This document shows, in pieces, positions 22,434 to 30,654 of a stretch of DNA of 64,000 nucleotides. Below the pieces are notes generated by a model. That model did not search any database. It was not told the origin of the DNA and worked only from the letters and a program-made list of their open reading frames with translations. The stretch comes from a virus. Position 1 is the first letter of the stretch, and each line of letters opens with the position of its first letter. The translations under genes were made by a program, and so were the position numbers. Location: IMG/VR virus record IMGVR_UViG_3300050821_004383, positions 34,516-98,515 of that record; one strand, 5' to 3'.

Positions 22434-23650
22434 TTGAACTGCATTGCGACTTCGAATCACGCAGCCCGGTTTCTCCCGGGGACGTGGGATTGCATAACTA
22501 CATCTTCCATCCGGAGACGGAGCCGCTATTCCTCTGGTACAAAATAGGTGACGCGGGCTACCAGTGTTGGAACATCTGGGAGAGGGCAGGCTTCGTAGAG
22601 CGCGACTGGGAGGGCATGAGCGTCCCCCAAGATTTGGACGAATCGTTGCATGACCCGGATGTGATGCTCGTTGCCTTCAACAGCGCTTTTGAGCGCTACA
22701 TGTTCAAGAAGCTGGGATACGATATCCCGGCCAGTCGTTTCATAGACCCACAAGTCGGAGGGCGTTACCTCTCGCTCCCCGCCAGCCTTGACGTGCAGTG
22801 TCGCGTCATGGACCTACCTGCAAACCTCACCAAAGACGAACGCGGAGAAGAACTAATCAAGCTATTCTGCGAGAAAGTAATCGTTAAGAAGACTAAGAAA
22901 AATCCCGCCCGGGAGTATTACAACGATTGGACCACGCACCCTCGTGAGTGGCAGGAGTTTCTGAATTACGGCAGACAGGACGTTGTTGCGGAGGGAGAAC
23001 TACTTCGCAGAATGCGAATCTTGCGTGCGCTCCCCCTCCCGGAGTTTGAACAGAAGTTGTGGCTGCTTGACCAGACGATAAACGACCGAGGCATGCCTGT
23101 AGACCGCGTGTTCGTTGAGAAGATGTACCGACTGGCGGTACGCGCCAAGGAAGAAGCGAAGAAAAACTTCGAGAAGATGACAGGCGTTACAAACGCAAAT
23201 TCGCCCGCTCAGATTAAGAAGTGGGCAAAGACACAAGGCTATCCGTACGGCACGTTGAAGAAGGACACCGTCACGTCCGTGCTCAAGGACCCGGATATCA
23301 AGTTGACCGACACGTGTCGTGCAGCATTAAAGATGCGTGCGGAAGCGGCCAGCACAAGTTATCAAAAGCTGGGGAAGATATTAGAGTGTGTCTCCCCAGA
23401 CGGGAGGTTGCGCGGGCAATTTATTTTCTTGGGTAGTTCTCGCTGTGGGCGGTGGTCTGGTAACGCTGTACAACTTCATAATTTCCCGCGCCCTCTGGTT
23501 GTGGGAGGTTTTGACTTCGAAGACCAGAAGGTCGTGAGGGAAGCACGTGCGATGGTGTACGCGGAAGACTACGATGGCATCAAGGAAAAATACTTGAGTG
23601 TTCTTCTTGTTGTGAAAAGTCTGATTCGTACGGTGTTTGTCGCGCCATGA
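22430..23650 (+). CDS. DNA polymerase family A, N-terminal fragment (exonuclease plus start of polymerase domain, 406 aa)
   Basis: Residues 1-190 are a 3'-5' exonuclease: LHCDFESRS (Exo I), VAFNSAFERYMF (Exo II) and FLNYGRQDVVAEGELL (Exo III). The polymerase thumb and palm begin with LWLLDQTINDRGMPVDR and run to GQFIFLGSSRCGRWSGN and LVVKSLIRTVFVAP, then stop. In intact enzymes about ten residues follow before motif A. Here the rest is encoded from 24535, after an inserted HNH module. The two chains could reassemble, as in other phage-split polymerases. Splicing is the alternative. Confidence 0.85.
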   Translation: MIELHCDFESRSPVSPGDVGLHNYIFHPETEPLFLWYKIGDAGYQCWNIWERAGFVERDWEGMSVPQDLDESLHDPDVMLVAFNSAFERYMFKKLGYDIPASRFIDPQVGGRYLSLPASLDVQCRVMDLPANLTKDERGEELIKLFCEKVIVKKTKKNPAREYYNDWTTHPREWQEFLNYGRQDVVAEGELLRRMRILRALPLPEFEQKLWLLDQTINDRGMPVDRVFVEKMYRLAVRAKEEAKKNFEKMTGVTNANSPAQIKKWAKTQGYPYGTLKKDTVTSVLKDPDIKLTDTCRAALKMRAEAASTSYQKLGKILECVSPDGRLRGQFIFLGSSRCGRWSGNAVQLHNFPRPLVVGGFDFEDQKVVREARAMVYAEDYDGIKEKYLSVLLVVKSLIRTVFVAP

Positions 23651-23859
23651 TTACTCTAATTAGAACTCCAAAATGTGACTACCCGTCGTGCTCGTGGCAA
23701 GGTCTCGTTAAAGATTTGCTGCGGTGGCTTGATGTTGGGGGACCATATCGTTTGTGCCCGGAGCACTATAAATTAAAGTATTTTCAACGTCAACAAGAAC
23801 AGATGCAGGCTCAAAAGGATGAGTTTGACGCACTTGAAAAGGGAAAGTATGAGAAGTAA
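23647..23859 (+). CDS. Small zinc-finger-like protein in the polymerase insertion (70 aa)
   Basis: The ATG overlaps the polymerase-fragment TGA (ATGA). Cysteines CDYPSC and CPEH suggest a metal site; the C-terminal half is a Gln/Lys helix. Base composition is visibly more AT-rich than the flanking polymerase sequence. Part of the inserted module. Confidence 0.5.
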   Translation: MITLIRTPKCDYPSCSWQGLVKDLLRWLDVGGPYRLCPEHYKLKYFQRQQEQMQAQKDEFDALEKGKYEK

Positions 23860-24538
23860 ATACTACGTAGCTGGAACACATCATTCAACTGGCAGTTGTC
23901 TGTTGTTTTCCAAGGAAGAGGATAAAATTATCCGAGGAATGTATGAATCGAGTATACCAGTTCAAAACATTGCTCGAAAGTACGGAATTTGTTTGCCGAC
24001 TGTTTATGCTTCTGTTCGTCGTGCGGGCGGTCGTGTTCGTAAGAAAGGAGAAAGCGATAAGCGAAAAAGACTAACCCTTGAGCGTGCAAAAGAACAAATA
24101 CCTACAGCCTTAGCGGTGCGTCACGACAGCAAGCGCAGGCCGCAAGTGTTGGTAGCGTGCCCTCTTCAAACATCTCCCAGTTGTCAAGTACGAAAACCAA
24201 AGTGGCGCTACATAAACACGAAGATGCGTCAGACTACGGGGATTTGTCGAAGTTGCTCAGGTTTTCGCGGAGGACATGTTTCTAACGGCTACAGACGTGT
24301 TTATATAAACGGAAAGTCTGTGGCGGAACACCGCACAGTTATGGAAAGGATGCTAGGTCGAAAACTTCGTTTTTATGAGACAGTGCATCACAAAAACGGA
24401 GACGGGTTAGATAATAGGCCACGTAATCTTGAATTGTTTACGAGTCGCCACACAAAAGGCGCGAGACCACGAGATTTGGTAAAATACTTGAAAACAATCC
24501 CAGTAAGTTTGGGAGGATTGAAGGAGAAGCAGCGATGA
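23849..24538 (+). CDS. HNH homing endonuclease (229 aa)
   Basis: The ATG at 23849 follows AAAGGG. Residues 20-70 form a helix-turn-helix (FSKEEDKIIRGMYE ... VQNIARKYGICLPTVYAS), and the middle has a CQ...CRSC zinc element. The C-terminal AEHRTVMERMLGRKL then ETVHHKNGDGLDNRPRNLELF is a textbook HNH_3 motif. It sits precisely between two polymerase halves in an AT-richer segment, the signature of a mobile endonuclease gene that invaded just before motif A, the most conserved site. Confidence 0.9.
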   Translation: MRSKYYVAGTHHSTGSCLLFSKEEDKIIRGMYESSIPVQNIARKYGICLPTVYASVRRAGGRVRKKGESDKRKRLTLERAKEQIPTALAVRHDSKRRPQVLVACPLQTSPSCQVRKPKWRYINTKMRQTTGICRSCSGFRGGHVSNGYRRVYINGKSVAEHRTVMERMLGRKLRFYETVHHKNGDGLDNRPRNLELFTSRHTKGARPRDLVKYLKTIPVSLGGLKEKQR

Positions 24539-25645
24539 GTACAAGATTTAACGTCTGCGACCTTTAACGCGATTGAAACCAGAGTAGGAGCATGGCTGGC
24601 GGGCTGCACCGACTTGATGAAGGTCTTCGAGCCGTACACCGACCAGTTTGGCGTCTACCAGAAGAACGGACGGGACCCGTATCTTGCGTTCGCGTGTAAA
24701 ATGTGGGCGCTCGATTACGCTCCTCTCTACGCCGATTACAAGGGCAAGAATGGCAAGGACCGCAAGGGCGACGCGAAGCGTAAACGCCAAATTGCAAAGC
24801 CGGGAGTCCTCGGCGCTATTTATCGTCTCGCTGGCGGCGGATGGGGATTCGCACCTCCACGCAAGGACCACGGCGACGATTGCAACGCTAAGGAAGTTGG
24901 AGCCAACGGCAAAAAGATTGGCGTGAAGCACTGCCACTGCGAAGAGGTTCGCGACCGCATCAAGACCGGGATGTGGGGATACGCTGATAACATGGGCATC
25001 GAGATGTCGCAGGAGCAGGCGAACGAAGTCGTGCGCATCTTCCGAGACTCGTATCCGGAAATTTGCGACCCTCAGCGCGGTATTTGGAAGCAGCTAGAGG
25101 TTGCGGTCGCGGACGTGATGCACCCGGACCACCCGGCGACCGTGCGCACGATTGGACCGAACGGCTGCGTCGTAATCGACCGTCTTAACATCGAGGGCCG
25201 CAAGCCGATGATGCGCATGCGCCTGCCCTCGGGACGCTACCTACACTATTTGGATGCAAGACTCGAACCCACGCTGATGCCGTGGAAGGGAGAAGACGAC
25301 GATGGAAACGAAATTGAAGTTTACCGTGACAGTCTCATTTACGCCGGAACAAATCAAAAGACTAAGCAGTGGGATATCTGGGTTTCCACCCACGGAGGGA
25401 AGCTCTTTGAAAATCTCGTCCAAGGAATTGCTCGCGATATTCTCGCTCATTGCCTTCTCCGATTCGAGGCCCTTGAAATGCCTCTCGTCGGACACGTTCA
25501 CGACGAAGGTATTGCGCTGGTGGAAAACGACCTGCTCTCGCCTACGCACCATGACATGGTCGAGATAATGAGCACGCCGATTGCGGAGTACCCCGGGTTG
25601 TTGCTCGGCGCGGACGGGTACGAAGATTTGTACTATCACAAGTGA
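24535..25645 (+). CDS. DNA polymerase family A, C-terminal fragment, needs +1 shift (24535-24564 joined to 24566-25645)
   Basis: AAGGAG precedes the ATG at 24535, which overlaps the HNH stop (ATGA). The first frame reads MSTRFNVCD then CTT TAA. After skipping one base it continues NAIETRVGAWLAGC, which is motif A with its catalytic Asp in the first frame. Downstream: motif B RKRQIAKPGVLGAIYRLAGG and motif C GHVHDEGIALVE. Starting only at 24614 would lose the catalytic Asp. Either the extra C is a sequence error, or the gene uses programmed +1 frameshifting, or it is decayed. All other motifs are intact, arguing against decay. Confidence 0.8.
24559..24568 (+). promoter_or_regulatory. Putative +1 recoding site GAC-CTT-TAA-C
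   Basis: The zero-frame CTT is followed by the stop TAA and then C. Slipping of the CTT-bound tRNA to TTT gives the AAC frame. The release-factor-2 gene prfB uses the same logic at CTT-TGA-C. Unlike prfB, no Shine-Dalgarno-like stimulator is seen three bases upstream. Confidence 0.4.
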
Positions 25646-25651
25646 GGATAT

Positions 25652-25855
25652 ATGTCTCAGGAAGGATTATCACCAAATTTGAGAGAGAAAGTCGCAGAAG
25701 CCATAGACAACGGCTCAGTGCAGTGGCAAATTCATACGCTGTACAATCAATTCGGATTGGAGACAGATGACATCAGAGAGGCGGTGTATATTAATTCGAG
25801 GGGCGTCCTCTCGATGAAAGTGATTTTAGGAGAAAGTAATGATTCCTCAAGATAG
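25652..25855 (+). CDS. Hypothetical protein (67 aa)
   Basis: Follows the polymerase by six bases. Helical first half, beta-rich second half ending ILGESNDSSR. Its tail carries the AGGAG used by the next gene. Not recognised. Confidence 0.5.
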   Translation: MSQEGLSPNLREKVAEAIDNGSVQWQIHTLYNQFGLETDDIREAVYINSRGVLSMKVILGESNDSSR

Positions 25856-26582
25856 CGCGAAGTTTTGGTTCCCTAGGCTGGTATCACACCCGTGGAAGTG
25901 GATGCGGGATTGGCTCCCGAACACGGTGATGATTGATTACTCCGAAGAAGCGCTAGCAGATTCTTTAAGAGGGCACCATACCGCCGAGTATGACCGACTG
26001 TACTACGCCGTAGAGGCCGCTATACGGCATGAAATTGCTGGTCCGGCTTTCATTCGCACCGATATCACATCGGCAAAACACTCGGGACGCAACGCGTACA
26101 TTGTGGATGGAACAGACGAGGACGGATTGAACCACGCGTTACTTACTACGCTCGCCCATTCACAATTGAAGACCTACCACGGTAAGATGAAAGCGAGCGC
26201 GATTATGGTGCGCAGCGTCATCGAGATTCAAGCCGACCGTACCGCATTTCACGGCCTGCCGATTGGAAAAGAGTGGCGCGTTTTTGCAGACCAAAGAGGT
26301 GTGCAGTGCCATCACGGATACTGGCCTACGGTTGCACTTGATGGGCATATGGATGATGGACAACCGCCAACAGAGAACAGTTTGGGCCTTCACTGGATTC
26401 GCACCGATGCACTAGACGCCGCGAAGTTGGCGGCAAAGGCAATGGGGCAATTCAAGTGGAGCGTAGACTTCGCAGAAGATACAAGCGGCAAGGTCTGGCT
26501 GCTCGATATGGCAACCGCGATGAACTCATTCCACACCCCAGAGTGCCCATTTTTTCAACTTGACAATCTGGAACGATTGTGA
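25839..26582 (+). CDS. ATP-grasp-fold protein (R2K-like, 247 aa)
   Basis: FIRTDITSAKHSGRNAYIVD supplies the ATP-binding basic residues. MVRSVIEIQADRTAFHGLPIGKEWRVF is the central strand with the hinge acidic and KEWR residues. WSVDFAEDTSGKVWLLDMAT gives the D ... D-x-A metal-binding end. These follow the R2K-clade ATP-grasp ligases found in phages, whose substrates are mostly unknown (amino acid-type ligation). Its 3' end contains the promoter for the transglycosylase. Confidence 0.6.
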   Translation: MIPQDSAKFWFPRLVSHPWKWMRDWLPNTVMIDYSEEALADSLRGHHTAEYDRLYYAVEAAIRHEIAGPAFIRTDITSAKHSGRNAYIVDGTDEDGLNHALLTTLAHSQLKTYHGKMKASAIMVRSVIEIQADRTAFHGLPIGKEWRVFADQRGVQCHHGYWPTVALDGHMDDGQPPTENSLGLHWIRTDALDAAKLAAKAMGQFKWSVDFAEDTSGKVWLLDMATAMNSFHTPECPFFQLDNLERL

Positions 26583-26588
26583 TACGCT
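26560..26588 (+). promoter_or_regulatory. Promoter upstream of the lytic transglycosylase
   Basis: TTGACA (26560-26565), 17-bp spacer, TACGCT (26583-26588), with the predicted start near the leader AAAGATGGAGGCACCATG. The -10-to-leader segment (GCTTTAAAGATGGAGG) closely matches that of the 5719 promoter (ACTTTAAACATGGAGG). Confidence 0.75.
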
Positions 26589-26605
26589 TTAAAGATGGAG
26601 GCACC

Positions 26606-27142
26606 ATGCGAAGACTAGCAGGTACAGTACTAGCCTTGTTCGCAGTTTTGTTGGCGTTGCCATCGACGCCGGAAATCAAGTTCAGACCGACACCGCCCAC
26701 GGAGGCATCCATCCGCGCGGATATACAGGCGGAAAAGTTGCAGCGCCAGTACGACTTGGCGGAGAACCAAGCCGACCGAGTATTTAGCAAGGTAGGCTGC
26801 ACGACCGAGTTTTCCGAACTGGTTGCACACGCTGCTGTAGACGAACGTCTCCCCGCGAGATTAATTGCGGCGGTGGTAGTCACCGAGAGCACGTGCGACC
26901 CATCAAAAATCTCCCGCACCCAGGACGTGGGATTGATGCAAGTCAACCGCAAAGTTTGGAAAGTATCAACGGCCAAATTGCTCAACCCGGCCTTCAACGT
27001 TAAGTTTGCCGCGCACCATATTCTGGCACCATTGGTGCACACGTACGGCATCCGAGAGGGCCTGCACCGCTACAACGGTCTGGGCAACCCCTCCAATGAG
27101 TACAGCGAGAAGGTTATGAGAATCGCGGGGTTTCAGTCATGA
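26606..27142 (+). CDS. Lytic transglycosylase with signal/anchor (178 aa)
   Basis: Start at MRRLAG, after GGAGG. Residues 1-20 are a basic-hydrophobic signal or anchor. The SLT fold is clear: AAVVVTESTCDPSKISRTQDVGLMQVN with catalytic Glu, then AAHHILAPLVHTYG and LHRYNGLGNPSNEYSEKV. It cleaves the glycan chain of peptidoglycan with 1,6-anhydro product formation, for lysis or local wall opening. It has its own promoter. Confidence 0.85.
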   Translation: MRRLAGTVLALFAVLLALPSTPEIKFRPTPPTEASIRADIQAEKLQRQYDLAENQADRVFSKVGCTTEFSELVAHAAVDERLPARLIAAVVVTESTCDPSKISRTQDVGLMQVNRKVWKVSTAKLLNPAFNVKFAAHHILAPLVHTYGIREGLHRYNGLGNPSNEYSEKVMRIAGFQS

Positions 27143-27477
27143 AACGTGCTATGCCGTGGTGGGTCCCGCTAATCCTGTTGCTGCTCCTGTTGTGGACCAT
27201 CGCGGCGAACGCAAAGCAGACCCAGCCGGACCCGAACCGCGTCAAGCAGATTCAAACGGCGCTCCTGGCCCACGGGTTCGAGTCCGGCAAAACGTGGCCC
27301 CAGACCCAGGAAATTCTTCGAGGCATCGCTAAGGCCCACGGATGGCAGGTGCACCGCGCACCTGATGCCCGGGTGCTCGGATGTGTGTTGGAACTCGGTA
27401 ACAAGTATTTTGACCCCCAGATTTGCGACGAAGGCCCTAATCGTTTGGAGAAACCTTTGGATGACGAGGCTCAATAA
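27139..27477 (+). CDS. Exported or membrane-anchored protein (112 aa)
   Basis: Overlaps the transglycosylase stop (ATGA). Hydrophobic residues 6-25 (MPWWVPLILLLLLLWTIAAN) form a signal-anchor. The outer part has IQTALLAHGFESGKTWPQTQ ... AKAHGWQVH, resembling small peptidoglycan-binding repeats. Likely a partner of the transglycosylase in lysis. Confidence 0.55.
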   Translation: MKRAMPWWVPLILLLLLLWTIAANAKQTQPDPNRVKQIQTALLAHGFESGKTWPQTQEILRGIAKAHGWQVHRAPDARVLGCVLELGNKYFDPQICDEGPNRLEKPLDDEAQ

Positions 27478-27483
27478 AGGGTC

Positions 27484-27512
27484 TTGACTTTTTTAAAGAA
27501 GTGTGGTATGGT
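27484..27512 (+). promoter_or_regulatory. Promoter upstream of the annealing-protein gene
   Basis: TTGACT (27484-27489), 17-bp spacer, TATGGT (27507-27512). GAGGAA and the ATG at 27531 follow. Confidence 0.7.
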
Positions 27513-27530
27513 ATTCAAAGTGAGGAAATT

Positions 27531-28889
27531 ATGACCAAAAATCAGCTTGTTATTCAGCACGACCTTTCGAAGTTGTCCCCAGAACAGTTGACGCAGTATT
27601 TGCGGGACGTGAGCGAATTTATCGGGCTGGACCCGAACTTGAACGCGCTCGATACCATCTGGATGCAGAACGAGAACGGTCCCGGTCAGTCTCTCGTTGT
27701 CTACGCCCGCCGTGGCACCGCAGAAATTCTTCGCAATTTGTACGGCATCAACATCACCTCTCTTCCCCACGTAATCACTCCTCAAGGTTCAATCGTTTTC
27801 ACTGCGACCGGAACAAATCAGAAGGGCCGTCAAGAGATTGCAATCGGTTCGAAGTACATCGCCGCGCTCTCAGGCAAGGCTCTCGATGACGCCATTATGA
27901 CCGCGAGCACACGCGCGATTCGCCGCGTCACTATGCAGTTCACCTCTCTCGGAATCTTGGATGTGAGCGAAGTCGAAGCGATTCAAGGCAGCACCGTGAA
28001 TCCCGCAGCAGGCGCGACACTCGCAGGCAGTCCGGTGGTGCTCCCGCCCGCGCCGTCCGTCCCGGCGAACAATGCCCCAGGCCGCGACATTACGATGATT
28101 GCTCCTTCCCAGGACCCTAAGACCCAGGCGCAGGTTGCCGCCGTGATGCTCATTAATCAGGCCGATAACATCAAACAAGTTTACGAGGAAGGCAGAGCCG
28201 CCTTGGCCGCGATGCCGGAACCGAAAGCGGACATTTATCCGGCTATTTCGAGCGTCCTAGCGCCTGTAACTCCTGTAGAATCACCAGTTACGACCGTTCC
28301 GGAAGCGGACAAAGAAGCGGCTAAACCGCGCCGCGCTCGCAAACCGCGCAACACGGTCTCTATGGACGGCCCGGAGCCGGAAGTCGTTCTCTCGCCCGCT
28401 CAAGTGGACGAGACTGTCCGGGCCATTATGACGGCAGATAGTGCGCCAGCGCCCGCCCCAGTGCCAGCAGCGCCTATTTCAGCGCCTGCCCCGGTTTCAG
28501 CGCCTGCCCCGGTTTCAACACCCGTTGAAACGGCCCCAAAGACTGAAACTGCCCCGCCGCAAGTCGTCCCCCAAACGGGAGCCAATCAGGTCAGCACCAA
28601 TTCCGCCTCGGCTGCACCGTCAACTGACTTCCCGGGCAAGCCGACCGACGCGCAGATGGGCGAGTACCGCAAGCGCGTGTCAGTCTATACCTCGGAACTG
28701 CCTAGCAGCGAGAACATGGGCAGCGTGCAAAAGATGCGTGCCTTCATTACCCGCCAGACGGGTGCGGCACCTCAGTTCATGACTGTTGAACAATGGGAAG
28801 AAATGCTTTCCTGGTTTGAGTCCTTCGTGGAGCGCAACAAGGTCAAAGGGTTGGTGAACTACATCAATGATTCTCTAGGGGTGAAATAA
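27531..28889 (+). CDS. Candidate single-strand annealing / recombination protein (452 aa)
   Basis: Residues 1-165 contain YARRGTAEILRNLYGI, GRQEIAIGSKYIAALSG and ASTRAIRRVTMQFTSLGILD. The last resembles the T-K/R-A-x-RR-x-T-L-x-x-x-G-x-G-x-L-D signature of phage annealing proteins. Residues 180-370 are Ala/Pro-rich linkers (APAPVPAAPISAPAPVS), and residues 370-452 form a compact helical tail. Followed by a helicase, AAA ATPase and nuclease, which supports a role in recombination. The family call is by motif memory. Confidence 0.5.
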   Translation: MTKNQLVIQHDLSKLSPEQLTQYLRDVSEFIGLDPNLNALDTIWMQNENGPGQSLVVYARRGTAEILRNLYGINITSLPHVITPQGSIVFTATGTNQKGRQEIAIGSKYIAALSGKALDDAIMTASTRAIRRVTMQFTSLGILDVSEVEAIQGSTVNPAAGATLAGSPVVLPPAPSVPANNAPGRDITMIAPSQDPKTQAQVAAVMLINQADNIKQVYEEGRAALAAMPEPKADIYPAISSVLAPVTPVESPVTTVPEADKEAAKPRRARKPRNTVSMDGPEPEVVLSPAQVDETVRAIMTADSAPAPAPVPAAPISAPAPVSAPAPVSTPVETAPKTETAPPQVVPQTGANQVSTNSASAAPSTDFPGKPTDAQMGEYRKRVSVYTSELPSSENMGSVQKMRAFITRQTGAAPQFMTVEQWEEMLSWFESFVERNKVKGLVNYINDSLGVK

Positions 28890-29029
28890 TGAATAAGACA
28901 CCAAAACAGCTAGGACACAACACACGTTACAGCGACTCGTCTCTCTACGACGAAGTTTGCAAAAAGTGTGGTGCAACAGACGGTCGCGGAGACGACCGAC
29001 TCAACCAGCCTTGTCCCAGGAAGAAGTGA
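28889..29029 (+). CDS. Zinc-ribbon-like peptide (46 aa)
   Basis: Starts within the preceding TAA (TAATG). CKKC and a later C near the end. Its stop overlaps the helicase start (GTGA). Probably a real, translationally coupled small gene. Confidence 0.45.
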   Translation: MNKTPKQLGHNTRYSDSSLYDEVCKKCGATDGRGDDRLNQPCPRKK

Positions 29030-30654
29030 GTCTCGAACTAAATCCTGAACAACAAGTGGGTGTCGATGCCGTGGACGGCGACTTTGTAACAATCGCTGGT
29101 CCTGGTTCCGGAAAGACCCGCGTGCTAGTGGAGCGCTACTTGAAAATGAGAGCGCGTGGAATCCCAGACCGCGATATCTTGAACCTCACTTTCACGAGCG
29201 CCGCCGCAACCGAAATGGTGGAGCGAGTCGGACTCCTTAATTCGGCGGAGGTGTTCCGCACGTTCCACTCGTTCTGTCTGCAACTGGTGAAGCAGGAGCG
29301 CGAGTTTCTCCCGTTCCCCACGTGCCCGACCGTTATCCCGGTACGAGGGGAGCAGTTCCTTCTCATGAAGGACCTGTTGAAAATTTATCCGCCCATCTCG
29401 TCTTACCACGCGTTGAACGACCGCATCAGTCAGTGGAAGGCCGAAAATGTGGACCCGGAACAAGCGCTGAACGAGGAGTTCAACGCGGGTATCGGCTACT
29501 TCTACGCGCTCGCATACCGCGACTACGAGAAAAAGCAGAGGGAGCAAGGCTGGCTCGACTTCGATTCGCTGATGAAAGAGACCGCGAATTTATTGGAGGC
29601 AAACGAAGATGTCAGAAAACGAAACCAAAGAAAGTACATCGCAGTTGACGAATGCCAAGACACCGATACCACACAATTCAAACTGCTACGATTGCTGTAT
29701 GGCGGTAACATCTTTGTCGTCGGGGACGAAAATCAGCTTATCTATGAGTGGAGAAGTGCTCAAAGTGGAAACCTCACCAACTTTTCAAAATCTTTCCAGG
29801 GAGCAAAAACTCTTTATCTTGGTAGAAATTATCGCTCTACTGGAAGAATCGTAGAATTTCTAAAAAGGATTCTCCCGGTAGACAACGGCCTCGCGAGTCA
29901 CATGGTCTCTATGCGGCCCCTAGGTGAGGACGTTCGATTCATCCGTTACCGCAGCGAGGACGAGGAAGCGAACGAAGTTTTAAGCGCCGTGGTTCTACGT
30001 GGCATCGAGGACCAATCCGCTATCCTGGGCCGCACCAACCGTCAGCTACAACTGATTCAGCGCCGTGCTATGAGCCGCAACATCAAGGCGGAAATTCTCG
30101 GCAAGAAGAACGTGTGGCAGGAAAACGAAGTCAAGCACTTGGTGGAACTGACGAAAGAGCGCATCATGGATTCTCGCCCCGCCGCTACAGTGATGCAGGA
30201 CCTTATCAAGGAGCACGGGTTGGTGAACCGCTACGCGAACACGAGGGGCAACGCGATGGAGAAGGACCCCGTTGAGAATATGAACGACATCGTTCGCATG
30301 GCGGGGAGGAAGCACCGAGAGACGGGCAAGCCTCTCACGGTTCTTCAATTCCTGGATTGGTTGCGCAAGATAACGCACATGCGCCGCACCAAGACCGAAC
30401 CCATTCTGACGCTCTCGACTGTGCACCAAGCCAAGGGCAGGGAGTGGCAGTACGTCTTCGTAGTCGGCTGCGACCAGGGCGTGATGCCGCACAAAGAGGG
30501 AGAACTACTGGAAGAAGAGAGAATCTTTTTCGTGGCCTGCTCCCGCGCCGCAGACGAGCTACAAATCAGTTTTCACAAGAACCGCAGTCAGTTCTTGAAC
30601 GACTTCCAAGAAGAGATTGAAACCTTTGGAGAAGACGATGAGCATGACGACTAA
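29026..30654 (+). CDS. UvrD/Rep-family superfamily 1 helicase (542 aa)
   Basis: The GTG at 29026 (VSLELNPEQQ) is preferred; it follows AGGAAG and gives the Q motif directly. Motifs: GPGSGKTRVLV (I), NLTFTSAAATEM (Ia), YIAVDECQDTDTTQ (II), VVGDENQLIYEWR (III), LGRNYRST (IV), LSTVHQAKGREWQYVFVVGC (V) and VACSRAADEL (VI). Shorter than cellular UvrD, as usual in phages. It would unwind DNA 3'-5' in replication or recombination together with the neighbouring nuclease. Confidence 0.9.
   Translation: MSLELNPEQQVGVDAVDGDFVTIAGPGSGKTRVLVERYLKMRARGIPDRDILNLTFTSAAATEMVERVGLLNSAEVFRTFHSFCLQLVKQEREFLPFPTCPTVIPVRGEQFLLMKDLLKIYPPISSYHALNDRISQWKAENVDPEQALNEEFNAGIGYFYALAYRDYEKKQREQGWLDFDSLMKETANLLEANEDVRKRNQRKYIAVDECQDTDTTQFKLLRLLYGGNIFVVGDENQLIYEWRSAQSGNLTNFSKSFQGAKTLYLGRNYRSTGRIVEFLKRILPVDNGLASHMVSMRPLGEDVRFIRYRSEDEEANEVLSAVVLRGIEDQSAILGRTNRQLQLIQRRAMSRNIKAEILGKKNVWQENEVKHLVELTKERIMDSRPAATVMQDLIKEHGLVNRYANTRGNAMEKDPVENMNDIVRMAGRKHRETGKPLTVLQFLDWLRKITHMRRTKTEPILTLSTVHQAKGREWQYVFVVGCDQGVMPHKEGELLEEERIFFVACSRAADELQISFHKNRSQFLNDFQEEIETFGEDDEHDD

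Noticed and set aside
23640-24540. Group I intron in the polymerase gene
   Set aside because: Not excluded, but the ATGA junctions on both sides and the AAGGAG before the C-terminal ATG fit separate translation better, and no intron core was recognised.
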